Assembly (NCBI GenBank): GCA_027488835.1
Contig: JAIYAW010000001.1
Coordinates: forward strand, 62,001-126,000
Origin: Bacteroidota bacterium
GTDB lineage: Bacteria; Bacteroidota; Bacteroidia; NS11-12g; UBA955
Direction: 5' to 3'
DNA: 64,000 nucleotides
In this document: in pieces, positions 36,324 to 45,079 of the stretch
Position numbering within the stretch: position 1 is the stretch's first letter
Layout of the letters: the number at the start of each line of letters is the position of its first letter
The notes under the pieces: generated by a model
The model's input: the letters and a program-made list of their open reading frames with translations, nothing else
What the model was told of the DNA's origin: nothing
Databases searched by the model: none
Position numbers and translations under genes: made by a program

Positions 36324-37712
36324 TTACTGATTTACAGTAACACCCACAGTTCCAGATAAACTTACCCTAACCAAAATTTCTTTTTCTCGGGGAGAGATAT
36401 CTGTAATGTTCAATTTTTTCAAATTGCCTTTCAATGTGATTCCACCTTCTAATTTCTTGTTTAAAGATTCGTTGATACCCTTTTCCGCGGCATTTAAACT
36501 TGAAGTTATATCTACTACCATAGCCTCCTCCATTTTTTTGCGAATGGTTTCATTCAACATCCACTTTGCAGACTTTAGTAATAAATTCTTTGTAGATAAA
36601 TCGTATTGAACATTCTTCACACTTACTGTTTTCTTTTCAGAATCGAATGCAGGATTGCCCAACAAATATAACGTGCCCGATTTGCTACCGATAAATGCCA
36701 CTTCTACGCCTAATTTATCTTTTGCAGCAAAAAGCCTGATATTTTGAATAATGATAAAATCTTTACCCACAACAAACTTCTGCGTTTTCAAATACCCCAT
36801 TATTTGCTTCGACAAGGTATCGTAATTCATACTTACGTCTGTGAACACTTGAAATCCGTCTGAAGCCTTGTAAGGAGCTAAATTCGGCAAAGGAATCAAT
36901 GGTGTTGTCCATTTCGTAGATTGAATGGCAGGTGTAGCTTTTAACCCAATGGAGAAACTCAATTTGCTCTTGTTAAATGACAAATCGCTCAACGACAATT
37001 CTTTTGGTTGAATTTTCAAAAAACCAATATTTGGAACGAATATATCTTTCTGCATTTGATCAAAAACTGGCTTTATAAATGGTTTCAGATCTACTTTCGC
37101 AATTTCCTTATCTACCATTTTCGATAATTCTCCGAAATATGGTTTAACCCTATTTATTAAAAGATTCGTTACATCAAAACCTAAAATTACTTTGATAGGA
37201 TCTATAGGCTTTACCTCTTGAATGGTTGTAACAGATTGTATCTTATAAGTAGGCAAAATTTTAAACTTACTCTCAATTCCTATTCTGGCTCTTTTCATTG
37301 GTTCATCCATTCCAATTTGAAATCCAACCGGTGGTGTTGCGCATTGGTCCATGATACACAACGGACAATATTCACCCTTGGCTCCATATTGTAAATCCAA
37401 CGCCAATGATATTTGACCAATTCCACGTCCCTCAATAATAAAAGGAGATCTATTTAATTTGTACTCGTATCTCAAGCCTTGACAAGGTTTATCTTGCCCA
37501 GAAAAAGTTTTGTCTACTTTGTCATCTGCCATTTTAAAAAATGGCATCAAGTCAATTTCCAAAGGAATATTTACTTGCGACACAACCACTGGCAAAGGCT
37601 TTACTTCCACCACGGCGTTCATATCCATTGGCGGCTGAGGTTTAATGATTCCACAAGACGAAACAACAGAAACAACGCCAGTTAAAAATATATAAAATTT
37701 ATGCATTTTCAT
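36324..37712 (-). CDS. DUF4403 family lipoprotein
   Basis: 462 residues with a lipoprotein signal (hydrophobic stretch then SSC at about residue 20), so it is probably anchored to the outer or inner membrane. The body matches DUF4403, a Bacteroidota family related to lipid-binding (LEA/TULIP-like) folds. Typical blocks are an early Cys cluster (GEYCPLCIMDQCATPP) and IIQNIRLFAAKDKLGVEVAF. The function is unknown; hydrophobic ligand transport is a structural guess. Its ATG shares one base with the stop of the upstream T9SS gene, so coupling is likely. Confidence 0.78.
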   Translation of the reverse strand: MKMHKFYIFLTGVVSVVSSCGIIKPQPPMDMNAVVEVKPLPVVVSQVNIPLEIDLMPFFKMADDKVDKTFSGQDKPCQGLRYEYKLNRSPFIIEGRGIGQISLALDLQYGAKGEYCPLCIMDQCATPPVGFQIGMDEPMKRARIGIESKFKILPTYKIQSVTTIQEVKPIDPIKVILGFDVTNLLINRVKPYFGELSKMVDKEIAKVDLKPFIKPVFDQMQKDIFVPNIGFLKIQPKELSLSDLSFNKSKLSFSIGLKATPAIQSTKWTTPLIPLPNLAPYKASDGFQVFTDVSMNYDTLSKQIMGYLKTQKFVVGKDFIIIQNIRLFAAKDKLGVEVAFIGSKSGTLYLLGNPAFDSEKKTVSVKNVQYDLSTKNLLLKSAKWMLNETIRKKMEEAMVVDITSSLNAAEKGINESLNKKLEGGITLKGNLKKLNITDISPREKEILVRVSLSGTVGVTVNQ

Positions 37713-40700
37713 TATTCCACAAAAATAGGATAACTTAGTAAACCTTTGTTAGTCACTACCTTTAAATAGTAAACCGCGGAACTAAGTTTATTAGGCAATT
37801 CACATTCTATCGCGCTATTATTCAATTGACCTTCAATAATCTTACATTGTATTTCCCTACCCAAATTATCATAAAGAATAAAGTTCAAAATTGCATTTGT
37901 TGAAATTATCGTAAACCTATTTTTGACTGGATTTGGCGAAATTTCTAAGCTTTCATTCTTCAAATCAATCAAACTATTTAATTCCACATTGAAAGCAAAA
38001 CCAAGGGTATCATTGACAGGTATTGAATCTAATTTACTTGATAAATAAGCCTTTACATAGTGAAGGCCAATATCCTTGATTTCAACCCGCTTTTTGAATG
38101 TAATCCAAATACTATCTTCAGGAAGTATAGAAGCAACACTTGAAGTATCGGTATACCACACTTTTTGAGGGAAACCGTTTGAAATGGTATAAATGATATT
38201 TCCAGCTGCACTTATTGAATCTTGACCAATATTTCTAATCAAAACACTCGGATACATTCCTTGTTTGGTTTGATAAGTTTTATTGGCTTGTGGCGAATCA
38301 ACATAATCTACCATGATATCTTTATCAACTCCAACTTTAAAAATATTGATCAATGTATCATTCATTACATTGTTATCTAAAGGATGAGAGGTTATCAAAT
38401 AAACTTCATACATTCCAACTTTATTAAGTTTTAAACCTATATTTATAAAATTCCCTTTTGTTTGTCGTGGCGAAAAAGTGTCTGTTACATAATTGGAATT
38501 ATAAACCACTTTGTTGGCGTTTTTAATCATAAGTTTTGATTGCACCCCCACCAAACTATCCCTACCTTGGTTCTTAATGGAAACTTCTAATTTCCCTAAT
38601 GTTTGTCCAAAATTATACTTCGTATTTAAACCAATAATTTCAATTGGCAAAGCGTCTTTTCCAATGTCTGCAACAAATGTTCTTTCAATGGTGTCGTTCT
38701 TCACATTCATATCGCCATTGTAATTCGTTCTAATTCTAATTTTAAATTGACCCACATACATTGGGTTAAATTTCTTAAAAAACGAAATTGAGGTTTGGGC
38801 AGCTGTATCTAAATTTACACTAGAAATTGCATAATACACTTGCTTTCCGGCAAATTCAATTTCACAAATTACAGGACAATTATTAAACGATTTTATAAAT
38901 CCATTGTTCTTAACAGTTGCCGCAATTGTATAACCACCAGTGCCTATACTCATTGTGTCAACGATCAAAATTTTAGTCGGCAAATAATCATTGGGCAAAC
39001 CAATATTAAAAGTTGAAATCATCGTATCATTCTTAGGGTACATGTCAAACTTGCCCCTACAAGTGATAAAAACTTTATAAACGCCCTTTTTAGAGCATTT
39101 GAGGGACTTTGGCATTGCAACTGGCAAAATGGTATAACCATCGATGTCCGTTTTCACACTATCAAGGTAAACCAAATTATTGGCAGGATCGTATACAGTA
39201 ACGATAACTGGAATTTTAAATAAGGATAAAATTCCTTGGTTATAAGCCTGAAACTTAATTGGAATAGGAACGCCTTGGTCGTAATAACCGTTTACCAATG
39301 GAGATTTGAGAGAATCCAAACCAAAATCTGTTTTCTTATACACGATTAACCATCTGCGTTGGGTATCATTATATCGATACTTATCTGATGCCATTTCAGT
39401 AATAATCAATAACTCTAATTTGCCAGTATCAGTAGATTTATATGTTGGCCAATACATTATCTTCGACTGAAATTTCGGTAACGTAACGGTATTCATTTTA
39501 TTATAAATAACATTTTTACCCTTCAAAATGATGCACCTCGTATTGAAAGTGGGTGTATTGTCATAACCCATATTCATTATCGTTGCCAAAGGTTGTAAGG
39601 TATCTTTTAAGTATTCATAAGTAGTAAAATCAGCTACAGGTTCGTGCATAGTTTTCACCATAACATCTTGCTTTAATCCCACATAAAATTTCTTAATAGC
39701 TGTATCATTGTCCTTAATTTGGTCATTCACAAGTTTAGAAATAATGAACAACCTGTATTCACCAAGTTCAGATGGATAAAAGGTTTTCGGGAAAGTATAT
39801 TGTCGTTTTATATTGGGAGAAATGGTATCTCTGATAACTTTTCGATAAAGTCTTGCATTTGGGCCCCAAATTTCACAAATGATATCAACGCTATCTTTTG
39901 GCTTGTACGATCCAATATTGCCAATTGTTCCAATTGGCGCCATAGTATCTGCAACATAACGGTTGAATGAATCCTTTGGATAATCGGCCGAAATCGCCGC
40001 AACGTCATAATCTGCTTGTAACCTTGGTTCAATAATAAATTTATATGGTGCTCCCGGATTGAAATCCACCCAATTGGTGTCACCCAAAGGTTCGGCATAG
40101 AAAAAAGTTTGGGGTCTAATTGGATCTTCATATTGAAATCCAAAACCAATATTATTTTTATCAATTTGTCTGACGCCAACAAAAAATGATCCTTTTACTT
40201 TTACTGGATTTTTTAAATCTAGAATATATGTTCCATTTACAGTTTTTAAAGTATCACTTTGGTAAATCAATTTCCCTGGACGGGCTTTAATGCTGTCGTA
40301 ACTCCAAATTCCAATTTTAAATAACAAGCCAGTACTTGAAAACATCACTGAAACCTGATTGATGGCTTTTGATGTGTTGCTTTGAAATCTAGCAACAAAA
40401 TCTCCTTGTGCACCACTGAATCCTATACCGCCAGGGGCAGGACTTTTGTTAATGTCTCTGTAACTATATATGTTTTCGTTACCCAATCGAATTGAAGATC
40501 CCAAATTATTTGATGAATTTTGATCAACACATGTTACATAAACCGTATCGGTACCTTTTTTAATTGGACTTAACGAAGGAACATTAAAAAACCTTTGTTC
40601 ACCCCTCGGCAAATCAACGGTAAAACTATCTTTTTGTTTGTTATTGCCAATAGAATACGTATAACATTTAAATCCTGTCACATCATTTTTACCTACATTT

Positions 40701-41428
40701 TTAAGTAAAACCTTCACGCTATCCGGATTTCCTAAAGGCAATGGAATTTTTCCCAAAGTGTATACTCCTTTGACTTCACAATCTTTTGCAAGTCTTGGAT
40801 AATTAAAAATTATTGAGGGATGATATTCTGTGCTAAAATTCAAACTGTCTGCCAAGGTAGTTCCTGATGTAAATTTTACTTGGTCTGGTGCATAGCCAGA
40901 AATGGTTGAACTACTCTCAAAATAAAAATTATATGCACCTTTTAAAGTATCCTTTTGATTGAATTCAACCATCAATACCAGATTTTTCCCGTTGGAGCTG
41001 TCATAGAGGAACTTTTTAGAAAACGGCAATTTATAAAACGACTCAACTGCTCCAATATGTTGCTTAGGATTTTGATTATAAATTTGTTGGGCATTTGCAG
41101 TTTCTGACAAAAAAGAGACTTTATTTTTACCAAAATCAGACATTGAAGTGGTGGTAATCCACATTTTTAAGTTGCAAGAAGTGTCAAATGCGGGTCCATC
41201 GGCTCTAAAAAACTCCAACGATTCAATCGTATCGCCATGCATTAAATTGCCCAATTCAGATTTAGGAAATATATAAGCAAATCGGCTGTTAAAATATCGA
41301 TTTACGGCAGATGTACGTATGGGTCCAGCAAAATTTCCAAGGTAGCTTCCTGTACCAATTTGAACATATTGCCCGTTCAAATTAAACATGAAAAACATAA
41401 AAATTAACCAAAAGAAGCATTTCCGCAT
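37712..41428 (-). CDS. Large T9SS-secreted protein with repeated CARDB-like domains
   Basis: 1238 residues with a short signal peptide (MRKCFFWLIFMFFMFNLNG). The middle is built from about seven repeated beta-rich domains of about 95 residues, each closing with a D(T/S)..NDT.I..F.VG-like line. They resemble CARDB or other Ig-like modules and occur after an unrecognised N-terminal domain. The last 80 residues are a type A T9SS sorting domain (LEISPNPVKNRFTI to YPIFVE). Export to the cell surface is inferred. The ATG at 41428 lies 4 nt after a perfect -7 box and begins a good signal peptide. Confidence 0.85.
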   Translation of the reverse strand: MRKCFFWLIFMFFMFNLNGQYVQIGTGSYLGNFAGPIRTSAVNRYFNSRFAYIFPKSELGNLMHGDTIESLEFFRADGPAFDTSCNLKMWITTTSMSDFGKNKVSFLSETANAQQIYNQNPKQHIGAVESFYKLPFSKKFLYDSSNGKNLVLMVEFNQKDTLKGAYNFYFESSSTISGYAPDQVKFTSGTTLADSLNFSTEYHPSIIFNYPRLAKDCEVKGVYTLGKIPLPLGNPDSVKVLLKNVGKNDVTGFKCYTYSIGNNKQKDSFTVDLPRGEQRFFNVPSLSPIKKGTDTVYVTCVDQNSSNNLGSSIRLGNENIYSYRDINKSPAPGGIGFSGAQGDFVARFQSNTSKAINQVSVMFSSTGLLFKIGIWSYDSIKARPGKLIYQSDTLKTVNGTYILDLKNPVKVKGSFFVGVRQIDKNNIGFGFQYEDPIRPQTFFYAEPLGDTNWVDFNPGAPYKFIIEPRLQADYDVAAISADYPKDSFNRYVADTMAPIGTIGNIGSYKPKDSVDIICEIWGPNARLYRKVIRDTISPNIKRQYTFPKTFYPSELGEYRLFIISKLVNDQIKDNDTAIKKFYVGLKQDVMVKTMHEPVADFTTYEYLKDTLQPLATIMNMGYDNTPTFNTRCIILKGKNVIYNKMNTVTLPKFQSKIMYWPTYKSTDTGKLELLIITEMASDKYRYNDTQRRWLIVYKKTDFGLDSLKSPLVNGYYDQGVPIPIKFQAYNQGILSLFKIPVIVTVYDPANNLVYLDSVKTDIDGYTILPVAMPKSLKCSKKGVYKVFITCRGKFDMYPKNDTMISTFNIGLPNDYLPTKILIVDTMSIGTGGYTIAATVKNNGFIKSFNNCPVICEIEFAGKQVYYAISSVNLDTAAQTSISFFKKFNPMYVGQFKIRIRTNYNGDMNVKNDTIERTFVADIGKDALPIEIIGLNTKYNFGQTLGKLEVSIKNQGRDSLVGVQSKLMIKNANKVVYNSNYVTDTFSPRQTKGNFINIGLKLNKVGMYEVYLITSHPLDNNVMNDTLINIFKVGVDKDIMVDYVDSPQANKTYQTKQGMYPSVLIRNIGQDSISAAGNIIYTISNGFPQKVWYTDTSSVASILPEDSIWITFKKRVEIKDIGLHYVKAYLSSKLDSIPVNDTLGFAFNVELNSLIDLKNESLEISPNPVKNRFTIISTNAILNFILYDNLGREIQCKIIEGQLNNSAIECELPNKLSSAVYYLKVVTNKGLLSYPIFVE

Positions 41429-41432
41429 AATA

Positions 41433-41440
41433 CAAATGTA
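41433..41440 (-). promoter_or_regulatory. -7 promoter element of the large T9SS protein
   Basis: A perfect TACATTTG on the minus strand is followed by TATT and the ATG at 41428, predicting a leaderless mRNA. Confidence 0.6.
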
Positions 41441-41477
41441 ACCAATACAAAAATGATTTCCGTTATTTGCAGTTAAA

Positions 41478-42278
41478 GTGAAAAAATCAGAAATCATAGA
41501 ACAGATTTTTCAGAAGAAAAGCTACCTGTGCACGGGCTTGGATTCTGAAATTGGAAAACTCCCAATTTCCCTCGAAAAAAATGGAAAAGGATTGCTTGAA
41601 TTCAATAAAAACATAATTGAAGCAACCAAAGAATACAGCGTAGCTTATAAAATAAATACTGCGTTTTATGAGCAATACGGTAGCCAAGGTTGGCAGTGGA
41701 TGGAAGAAACTTTGAGCTACCTACCTGAAAACACTTTTAACATTGCTGATGCAAAACGCGGCGATATAGGCAACACTAGTAGCATGTATGCCAAAGCTTT
41801 CTTCGAAACCATGAATTTTGACGCTATTACCGTTGCTCCTTATATGGGAGAAGATAGCTTGAGACCGTTTTTAGAATTCAAAGATAAATATGTGATCTGT
41901 TTGGCCTTAACGAGCAATGCAGGTCATGCAGATTTTCAACTTCAACAAACAGGTGAATTAAAACTTTATGAAAGGGTAATTAACACGGTTTGTAAATGGG
42001 GTAATCCAAATAATTTAATGTTTGTAGTTGGCGCAACGAGAGCAAATTTAGTAGGCGAAATTAGAACCATGGTTCCAGATCATTTTCTATTGGTACCCGG
42101 TGTTGGGGCTCAAGGCGGTTCATTAAGCGACATTACTAAAGCTGCCGCAAATGAGGAAGTTGGTTTACTTGTAAATAGCTCAAGAGGGATTATTTATGCC
42201 AGCAATAATGAAGATTACGCAGAAAAAGCAGGCATTGAAGCTAAAAAATTAGCTTTAGAAATGAGCGCTTTGATTTAG
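41478..42278 (+). CDS. pyrF: Orotidine-5'-phosphate decarboxylase (type 2)
   Basis: The last step of UMP synthesis, 266 residues, of the longer type 2 PyrF. DAKRGDIGNTSSMYA holds the catalytic Lys/Asp pair, TVAPYMGEDSLRPF follows, and LLVPGVGAQGG binds phosphate. A GTG start at 41478 gives the normal N-terminus. GTTATTTG just upstream is a weak -7 box. It is divergent from the large T9SS gene, and its 3' end overlaps convergent coaE by 24 bp. Confidence 0.93.
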   Translation: MKKSEIIEQIFQKKSYLCTGLDSEIGKLPISLEKNGKGLLEFNKNIIEATKEYSVAYKINTAFYEQYGSQGWQWMEETLSYLPENTFNIADAKRGDIGNTSSMYAKAFFETMNFDAITVAPYMGEDSLRPFLEFKDKYVICLALTSNAGHADFQLQQTGELKLYERVINTVCKWGNPNNLMFVVGATRANLVGEIRTMVPDHFLLVPGVGAQGGSLSDITKAAANEEVGLLVNSSRGIIYASNNEDYAEKAGIEAKKLALEMSALI

Positions 42279-42848
42279 TAAATCTTGATGTATTTTCATT
42301 ACTTGGTCAGGAATTGACTCATCACCATTATTGTGAATAATGTAGTTGCATTTTTTTCTCAATTCTTCTTGAGGGATTTGAGACTCAATAATCTTTTTTA
42401 TGGTTTCAATGGGCAAGTTATCGCGGTGTGCCACACGTCTTATGCGCGTTAATTCATCTGCCAAAACACCAATAACAATATCCACAGTTTTATCGGCACC
42501 ACTTTCAAATAATATGGCAGCCTCTTTTAAAACATAAGGTGCTTTTTGTGATTTTACCCAATTTTCAAATTGCTTAAATACTTTGGGATGTATGATCGAA
42601 TTTAAAATATTTCTGGTTTTTTCTTGAGCAATGATGTCCCTCAAAACCGGTTTATTCAATTCGTTATCTGACAAATATATTGATTTACCAAAATTTTCAA
42701 TGAGTTCAGATTTTAAATCAAAATCTGTAAAATACAATTGCTTGGCTTCAAAATCTGCATTATAAATGGGTATTCCCAGTTCGGAAAAGACTTGACAAAT
42801 GGTTGATTTGCCACTGCCTATGCCACCGGTAATACCCACTTTTAGCAT
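42255..42848 (-). CDS. coaE: Dephospho-CoA kinase
   Basis: The final step of coenzyme A synthesis, 197 residues. The P-loop is GITGGIGSGKST at the N-terminus, the CoA-site acidic residue is in YNADFEAK, and the lid segment is RIRRVAHRDNL. It is the last gene of the nusB-DUF1573-yajC-coaE operon, 8 bp after yajC. The 24-bp 3' overlap with pyrF on the other strand leaves no room for a separate terminator. Confidence 0.93.
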   Translation of the reverse strand: MLKVGITGGIGSGKSTICQVFSELGIPIYNADFEAKQLYFTDFDLKSELIENFGKSIYLSDNELNKPVLRDIIAQEKTRNILNSIIHPKVFKQFENWVKSQKAPYVLKEAAILFESGADKTVDIVIGVLADELTRIRRVAHRDNLPIETIKKIIESQIPQEELRKKCNYIIHNNGDESIPDQVMKIHQDLLNQSAHF

Positions 42849-42856
42849 AAAAATGA

Positions 42857-43174
42857 TTAATCTTTGGCAACGGGATAAGCAGCTTGGGTCATTTCCATGC
42901 TTACACCAGTTTTGTCAATCTTCATTTTACCTTCTTCAATGTCTATTACATAATGTTTTTCTGTTTCTACAGAAATTTTACCATAAACACCTCCGGTTGT
43001 AACAATGTTATCGCCTTTTTTCAATGACTCAACGAAGGCTTTCGCTTTCTTTTGGCGGCGCATTTGAGGCCAAACCATAAAAAAGAACATCACACCCATG
43101 ATTAACATCAAAACCACTGGGTTCATGCCACCAGGAGCGGCAGCTGCTTGTAAAATTATATTAGTTGTTTGCAT
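42857..43174 (-). CDS. yajC: Preprotein translocase subunit YajC
   Basis: A small inner-membrane accessory subunit of the SecDF-YajC complex, 105 residues. One membrane segment (about 18-36), then MVWPQMRRQKKAKAF, KKGDNIVTTGGVYGKI and a short beta-rich tail are diagnostic. It is in an operon between DUF1573 and coaE with gaps of under 10 bp. Confidence 0.93.
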   Translation of the reverse strand: MQTTNIILQAAAAPGGMNPVVLMLIMGVMFFFMVWPQMRRQKKAKAFVESLKKGDNIVTTGGVYGKISVETEKHYVIDIEEGKMKIDKTGVSMEMTQAAYPVAKD

Positions 43175-43177
43175 ATA

Positions 43178-43672
43178 TTAGTGACTATTATTTTCAGGTT
43201 GTGCCTCAGCATTTGGGGCAGCATAAATATTGGCAACAAATTTCAATACCACAAGATCATTGATACAATCATCGAAATAAACTGATATGCTCTTTTCAAC
43301 CAATGGATTTTCTGGTCCACCTTTACCTGAGCTGTTAAATGTAGCTTTTATCTTGCCAGTACCTCCTGGTTGAATGATTTCCTTAGAGTATTCTGGGGTA
43401 GTGCAGCCGCATGATGCCTCAACTTTACCAATTGAAATTGGTGCTTTTCCTACGTTGGTGAAAGTGTAAGTGTGTTCAACAACTTCACCATCGGTAATTT
43501 TACCAAAATTTATTACAGTGTCTTTAAATTTGGCTTCGCCTTTAGGACCCTGGGGCTTGTTTTCACGATTGCTGTTTTCAATATCTTCAGCTTCCATTTC
43601 CTGATTTGCAGGACTGCAAGCCATAACCGAAGCTGCAATCACAAGGATAAAATAAAACTTCCTAATTGTCAT
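43178..43672 (-). CDS. DUF1573 lipoprotein
   Basis: A predicted lipoprotein, 164 residues: a hydrophobic signal ending at MAC (Cys about residue 19), an acidic linker, then one DUF1573 domain (FKDTVINFGKI..GEVVEHTYTFTNVGKAPI and VEASCGCTTPEYSKE). DUF1573 is an Ig-like fold common in Bacteroidota envelope proteins, with unknown function. Its place between nusB and yajC is a recurrent arrangement in this phylum as far as I recall. Confidence 0.85.
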   Translation of the reverse strand: MTIRKFYFILVIAASVMACSPANQEMEAEDIENSNRENKPQGPKGEAKFKDTVINFGKITDGEVVEHTYTFTNVGKAPISIGKVEASCGCTTPEYSKEIIQPGGTGKIKATFNSSGKGGPENPLVEKSISVYFDDCINDLVVLKFVANIYAAPNAEAQPENNSH

Positions 43673-43685
43673 ATTACAAATGTAT

Positions 43686-44624
43686 TTATTTTTCTCTCAA
43701 TCCTCTACCAGTTTTTTGAATCTGACCAGTTTTTTCTAATTGTATCCGTAATTTGTCAAGAATACCGTTTACAAATTTTGAACTATTGGGAGTACTATAA
43801 TTTTTGGTAATTTCTAGGTATTCATTAATTGTAACTTTCACTGGGATTTCTGGGAAATATAAAAACTCGGAAAGTGTTAATTTGATAATCAACAAATCAA
43901 CAACAGCAATTCTTGAAGGGTCCCAATTGTCTGTTACTTCAGATACCATTTCTTCAAATTTTTCAGAATTACGGATGGTATATTTTAACATATTCAACCC
44001 GAAAATCAAATCTTCATCGTTTAACGGAATCGAATTAGAAATAGCTAAATCTGATGTTTGCTTTGATACCATAATTGTTTTGTTAATTTCACGCAACGTC
44101 ATTGAAGCATCATCGGGCCAAGTATGATTAATGTCTTCTAAAATCTCATTAAAATGTTCATGAGAATCTATAAAGGAAAAGAAAAGATTATCTAAAAACT
44201 CCTTTTGTAATTGAAAATCTGGCTCTTCAAAAATTGAATAATCATTTACAAAATCCCAAGTCAACATGTTTTGAAACCAAGTTTCAAAATGAACTACCAT
44301 TTCATCCCAAGAAAATTTTATATTTTCTTCAGTTAAAAGAACTTCTTGATGTATTTTTTGTATTAGAGGGGTGTTATTTAAAATGCTATAAAGTTGAATT
44401 TTCTTTGCATCTGGGTAATATAAAGTACGTTCAAGTTCCAATTTTTGATTCAAAAATTGTTGAAGCTGGTAAGGAAAGTCTAGAAGAAACAAATAAAATG
44501 CGTGACTTTGGTAAATACTTACCTTTAAATTTTCAATAAATTGATACTCATCGTCAATATTACTTTGCTTCCACGAATACAACGTTTGTAACGTTTTAAT
44601 TCTCACTAATCTTCTTGAAATCAT
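43686..44624 (-). CDS. nusB: Transcription antitermination factor NusB
   Basis: 312 residues, more than twice the length of E. coli NusB. The C-terminal 140 residues are the NusB helical domain (NWDPSRIAVVDLLIIKLTLSEFLYFPEIPVKVTINEYLEITKNYS, with FVNGILDKL). The N-terminus begins RRLVRIKTLQTLYSW, the same fold's first helix, followed by a long insertion as usual in Bacteroidota. It binds boxA RNA with NusE in rRNA antitermination. The ATG at 44624 fits the family and the promoter. Confidence 0.92.
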   Translation of the reverse strand: MISRRLVRIKTLQTLYSWKQSNIDDEYQFIENLKVSIYQSHAFYLFLLDFPYQLQQFLNQKLELERTLYYPDAKKIQLYSILNNTPLIQKIHQEVLLTEENIKFSWDEMVVHFETWFQNMLTWDFVNDYSIFEEPDFQLQKEFLDNLFFSFIDSHEHFNEILEDINHTWPDDASMTLREINKTIMVSKQTSDLAISNSIPLNDEDLIFGLNMLKYTIRNSEKFEEMVSEVTDNWDPSRIAVVDLLIIKLTLSEFLYFPEIPVKVTINEYLEITKNYSTPNSSKFVNGILDKLRIQLEKTGQIQKTGRGLREK

Positions 44625-44642
44625 CAGAACGTAAATTTTGTG

Positions 44643-44650
44643 CAAAGATA
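44643..44650 (-). promoter_or_regulatory. -7 promoter element of the nusB operon
   Basis: A perfect TATCTTTG on the minus strand ends 18 nt before the nusB ATG. Confidence 0.65.
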
Positions 44651-44675
44651 GTTAATTTTAACCATTAACGCTTAA

Positions 44676-44693
44676 AAACGATTATAATCGTTT
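44676..44693. promoter_or_regulatory. 18-bp perfect palindrome between nusB and an orphan gene
   Basis: AAACGATTATAATCGTTT is identical on both strands. It lies 26 bp upstream of the nusB -7 box and 29 bp upstream of the near -7 box of the gene at 44735. This is typical of a dimeric repressor or activator site. No regulator gene is adjacent. Confidence 0.55.
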
Positions 44694-44734
44694 AATAGAC
44701 GACTCAAATAAAAATGATTTACTAAAGTTGTATT

Positions 44735-45079
44735 ATGAACTTATCAAATATTCCAGAGCTAAACAATATAGCGCTAAACATCAGCCTGATGGCGTTAAAT
44801 CAAAATAAAAACAACATGCAAACAAACTATAATTTGGGTGCAAATATTTTAAAAACAGCTATTGAAGTGAATTCACATTTGCATCAAACAAATAGCGAAA
44901 ACAAACATGATATTTCACAAGACATATTAAAGGCATTTGTAAAGTGTAACCGTTTAATGGCCTATATCATACAAGCATTTCATAGAAGTGAAATTAGCAA
45001 AGAAGAATATTTACACTTTGAAATTCAGTTGAAAGACCTAATGACTCGGTTAGAAATAGCGATAGAGAAAATCAGTTAA
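44735..45079 (+). CDS. Small helical protein of unknown function
   Basis: 114 residues, not recognised. It has no signal peptide or membrane segment and is predicted almost entirely helical (four helices): leucine-spaced heptads in LNNIALNISLMALNQ, ILKTAIEVNSHLH, ILKAFVKCNRLMAYIIQAF and LKDLMTRLEIAIEKI. It may be a small dimeric bundle. TAAAGTTG, one mismatch from the -7 box, is followed by TATT and the ATG, the same 4-nt spacing as other predicted leaderless genes here. A perfect palindrome lies upstream. Its last 4 bp overlap the convergent protease gene. Confidence 0.6.
   Translation: MNLSNIPELNNIALNISLMALNQNKNNMQTNYNLGANILKTAIEVNSHLHQTNSENKHDISQDILKAFVKCNRLMAYIIQAFHRSEISKEEYLHFEIQLKDLMTRLEIAIEKIS

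Noticed and set aside
37720-37727. TATTTTTG -7 box before the DUF4403 start
   Set aside because: It lies in the last codons of the upstream T9SS gene, whose stop overlaps the DUF4403 ATG. Coupling explains expression, so the match may be chance.
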